DNA of 61,250 nucleotides from Candidatus Sulfopaludibacter sp. SbA3 (GTDB taxonomy: Bacteria > Pseudomonadota > Alphaproteobacteria > Caulobacterales > Hyphomonadaceae), in contig CAMEDD010000014.1 in the NCBI GenBank assembly GCA_945913285.1, positions 1 through 61,250 on the forward strand, given 5' to 3'. The notes under the pieces are model-generated. The model worked only from the letters and a program-made list of their open reading frames with translations, had not been told where the DNA came from and made no database searches. This document shows, in pieces, positions 60,462 to 61,250 of this stretch. Numbering within the stretch: the stretch's first letter is position 1; the number at the start of each line of letters is the position of its first letter. The translations under genes were made by a program, and so were the position numbers.

Positions 60462-61250
60462 TCAGAACGTTGGCTTGAGCGGACCACCGGCAGGTTCGAT
60501 CTCGAGATCGATCGTTTCCGGAACGGCATCGCCGGGCGCTGGCGCATAAGCCTGAACAGCCTGTAGGGGCGCCGCAGCCCCCCGGGGCGGCTCAAGCCCT
60601 TCATATGCATCACCCGGCTGGACGTCCGAAGGTTTCTTGCGGACGCCGAACAGGCCGCGCGGCCGGCTGGCGGCGCCTTCTTCCCCGGCATCGCGCTCGG
60701 CCTGGCGCGCGCGGCGCTCTGCCTCGCGGGCGTTGCGGTCCGCATGGCGGTCATACTGCATGTTGTAATATTCCCACGCGGTGTGGGTCAGCGGCTTCGG
60801 CGTCAACTCGAGGCCATACATGCGCAGGCGCTCGACCACTTCGTCGCGCAGGTGCATGTCCGGGAACGCATCGGCCTTGAAGCCGTGGGCCTTCATCCAG
60901 TCGCGGATGTCCCAGCTGCGGACCTTACCGATTTCCTTCGGCAGCGCGCCCTTGTGCACGTCCCAGAAATAGAGGGCCGCGATGCCGTTGATCGTGGCTT
61001 CCATCGCGTCATCCAGCACCGCGCCGGGGGCCATGCCCTGCGCGAGCTGCGCGCGCAGCGACAGCTTGCGGGCTTCGAGCTCCTGATAGGTGACACCGAT
61101 CACGGCTATGCCGTTGCGGTTGGCGTTGATCATCGAGCTGTTGACGCCGTCCAGCTGCGGGTGACGGATCGGCAGCAGCACGTCGGGCCCGACCACCGGA
61201 TTGGCGGCGACCTGTGACAGTTCGCTGACCATTCGGTGCAGGTTGATCCG
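60462..61250 (-). CDS. Unrecognised protein, frame open at right window edge
   Basis: At least 263 codons, ending at 60462. An ATG lies at 61232, but the frame stays open to the edge with protein-like residues (RINLHR), so the start may be outside. The N-terminal half (LSLRAQLAQGMAPGAVLDDA, TINGIAALYFWDVHKGALPK) looks globular. A charged, Arg/Glu-rich helix (NAREAERRARQAERDAGEEG) and a Pro/Ala-rich tail follow. No signal peptide, membrane span or catalytic motif is seen. I do not recognise it. Confidence 0.6.
   Translation of the reverse strand, partial: RINLHRMVSELSQVAANPVVGPDVLLPIRHPQLDGVNSSMINANRNGIAVIGVTYQELEARKLSLRAQLAQGMAPGAVLDDAMEATINGIAALYFWDVHKGALPKEIGKVRSWDIRDWMKAHGFKADAFPDMHLRDEVVERLRMYGLELTPKPLTHTAWEYYNMQYDRHADRNAREAERRARQAERDAGEEGAASRPRGLFGVRKKPSDVQPGDAYEGLEPPRGAAAPLQAVQAYAPAPGDAVPETIDLEIEPAGGPLKPTF

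Overview
The window is high-GC alphaproteobacterial DNA. About 46 kb of it (roughly 10.0-56.9 kb) is a complete photosynthesis gene cluster (PGC) of a purple, most likely aerobic anoxygenic phototroph. It encodes a type-II (quinone) reaction centre, LH1, the whole bacteriochlorophyll a branch, an acyclic carotenoid pathway and the PpsR/PpaA regulators. The only cyclase is the O2-dependent AcsF, with its partner BciE. I see no bchE, bchJ, pufC, pufX, pucBA or crtA. The flanking genes (nrdB, dnaX-ybaB-recR, typA, TonB-receptor remnant) and a DnaX without the usual zinc cysteines fit a Caulobacterales/Hyphomonadaceae-like host, but that placement is an inference.

Layout. (1) 0-10 kb, housekeeping: nrdB 3' end, a decayed TonB-receptor scar, dnaX-ybaB-[bciB]-recR, typA, a GT2 glycosyltransferase, pgeF and prs. 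A BciB-type 8-vinyl reductase sits inside the dnaX-ybaB-recR operon. It supplies the one BChl step missing from the PGC. (2) 10-25.5 kb, minus strand: superoperon bchF-bchN-bchB-bchH-bchL-bchM-lhaA-puhA-puhB-puhC-bciE-acsF-puhE-hemA, mostly with overlapping start/stop codons. (3) 25.5-32.8 kb, plus strand: ppaA, ppsR, then bchG, a PucC-like MFS gene, bchP, tspO and a small membrane gene. (4) 33.2-43.0 kb, minus strand: crtE-crtF-bchC-bchX-bchY-bchZ-pufQ-pufB-pufA-pufL-pufM. (5) 43.1-51.8 kb, a rearranged carotenoid region: crtC, a 45-aa membrane ORF, crtB, an ATP-grasp ligase, a cytochrome P450, a DUF2306-like membrane protein, crtD and crtI. (6) 51.9-56.9 kb: bchI-bchD-bchO, reading into crtI; a lipoprotein-type cytochrome c; idi. 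(7) 57-61 kb: djlA-like gene, fasciclin-domain protein, a BacNav-type voltage-gated channel, a SnoaL/NTF2-like lipoprotein and an unrecognised partial gene.

How it works together. HemA, BchI/D/H, BchM, AcsF/BciE, (BciB), BchL/N/B, BchF, BchX/Y/Z, BchC, BchG and BchP form a complete route from glycine/succinyl-CoA to BChl a. Idi and CrtE feed both the phytyl/GG tail and the carotenoids. CrtB/I/C/D/F give a spirilloxanthin-type skeleton. PuhA/PufL/PufM and PufA/B build the RC-LH1 core with the assembly factors PuhB/C/E, LhaA and PufQ. With no PufC, the tethered cytochrome c next to bchI is a candidate electron donor. Six TGT-N12-ACA-type PpsR operators lie at bchF/ppaA, bchG, bchC, crtE/crtC (two) and bchI.

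The most novel part is the P450 / ATP-grasp / DUF2306 trio packed between crtB and crtD. It may be an undescribed carotenoid-tailoring module. Also notable are a channel with a Ca2+-like selectivity filter (TMDGWSD) and a repeated non-PpsR dyad element in the bchF-ppaA control region.
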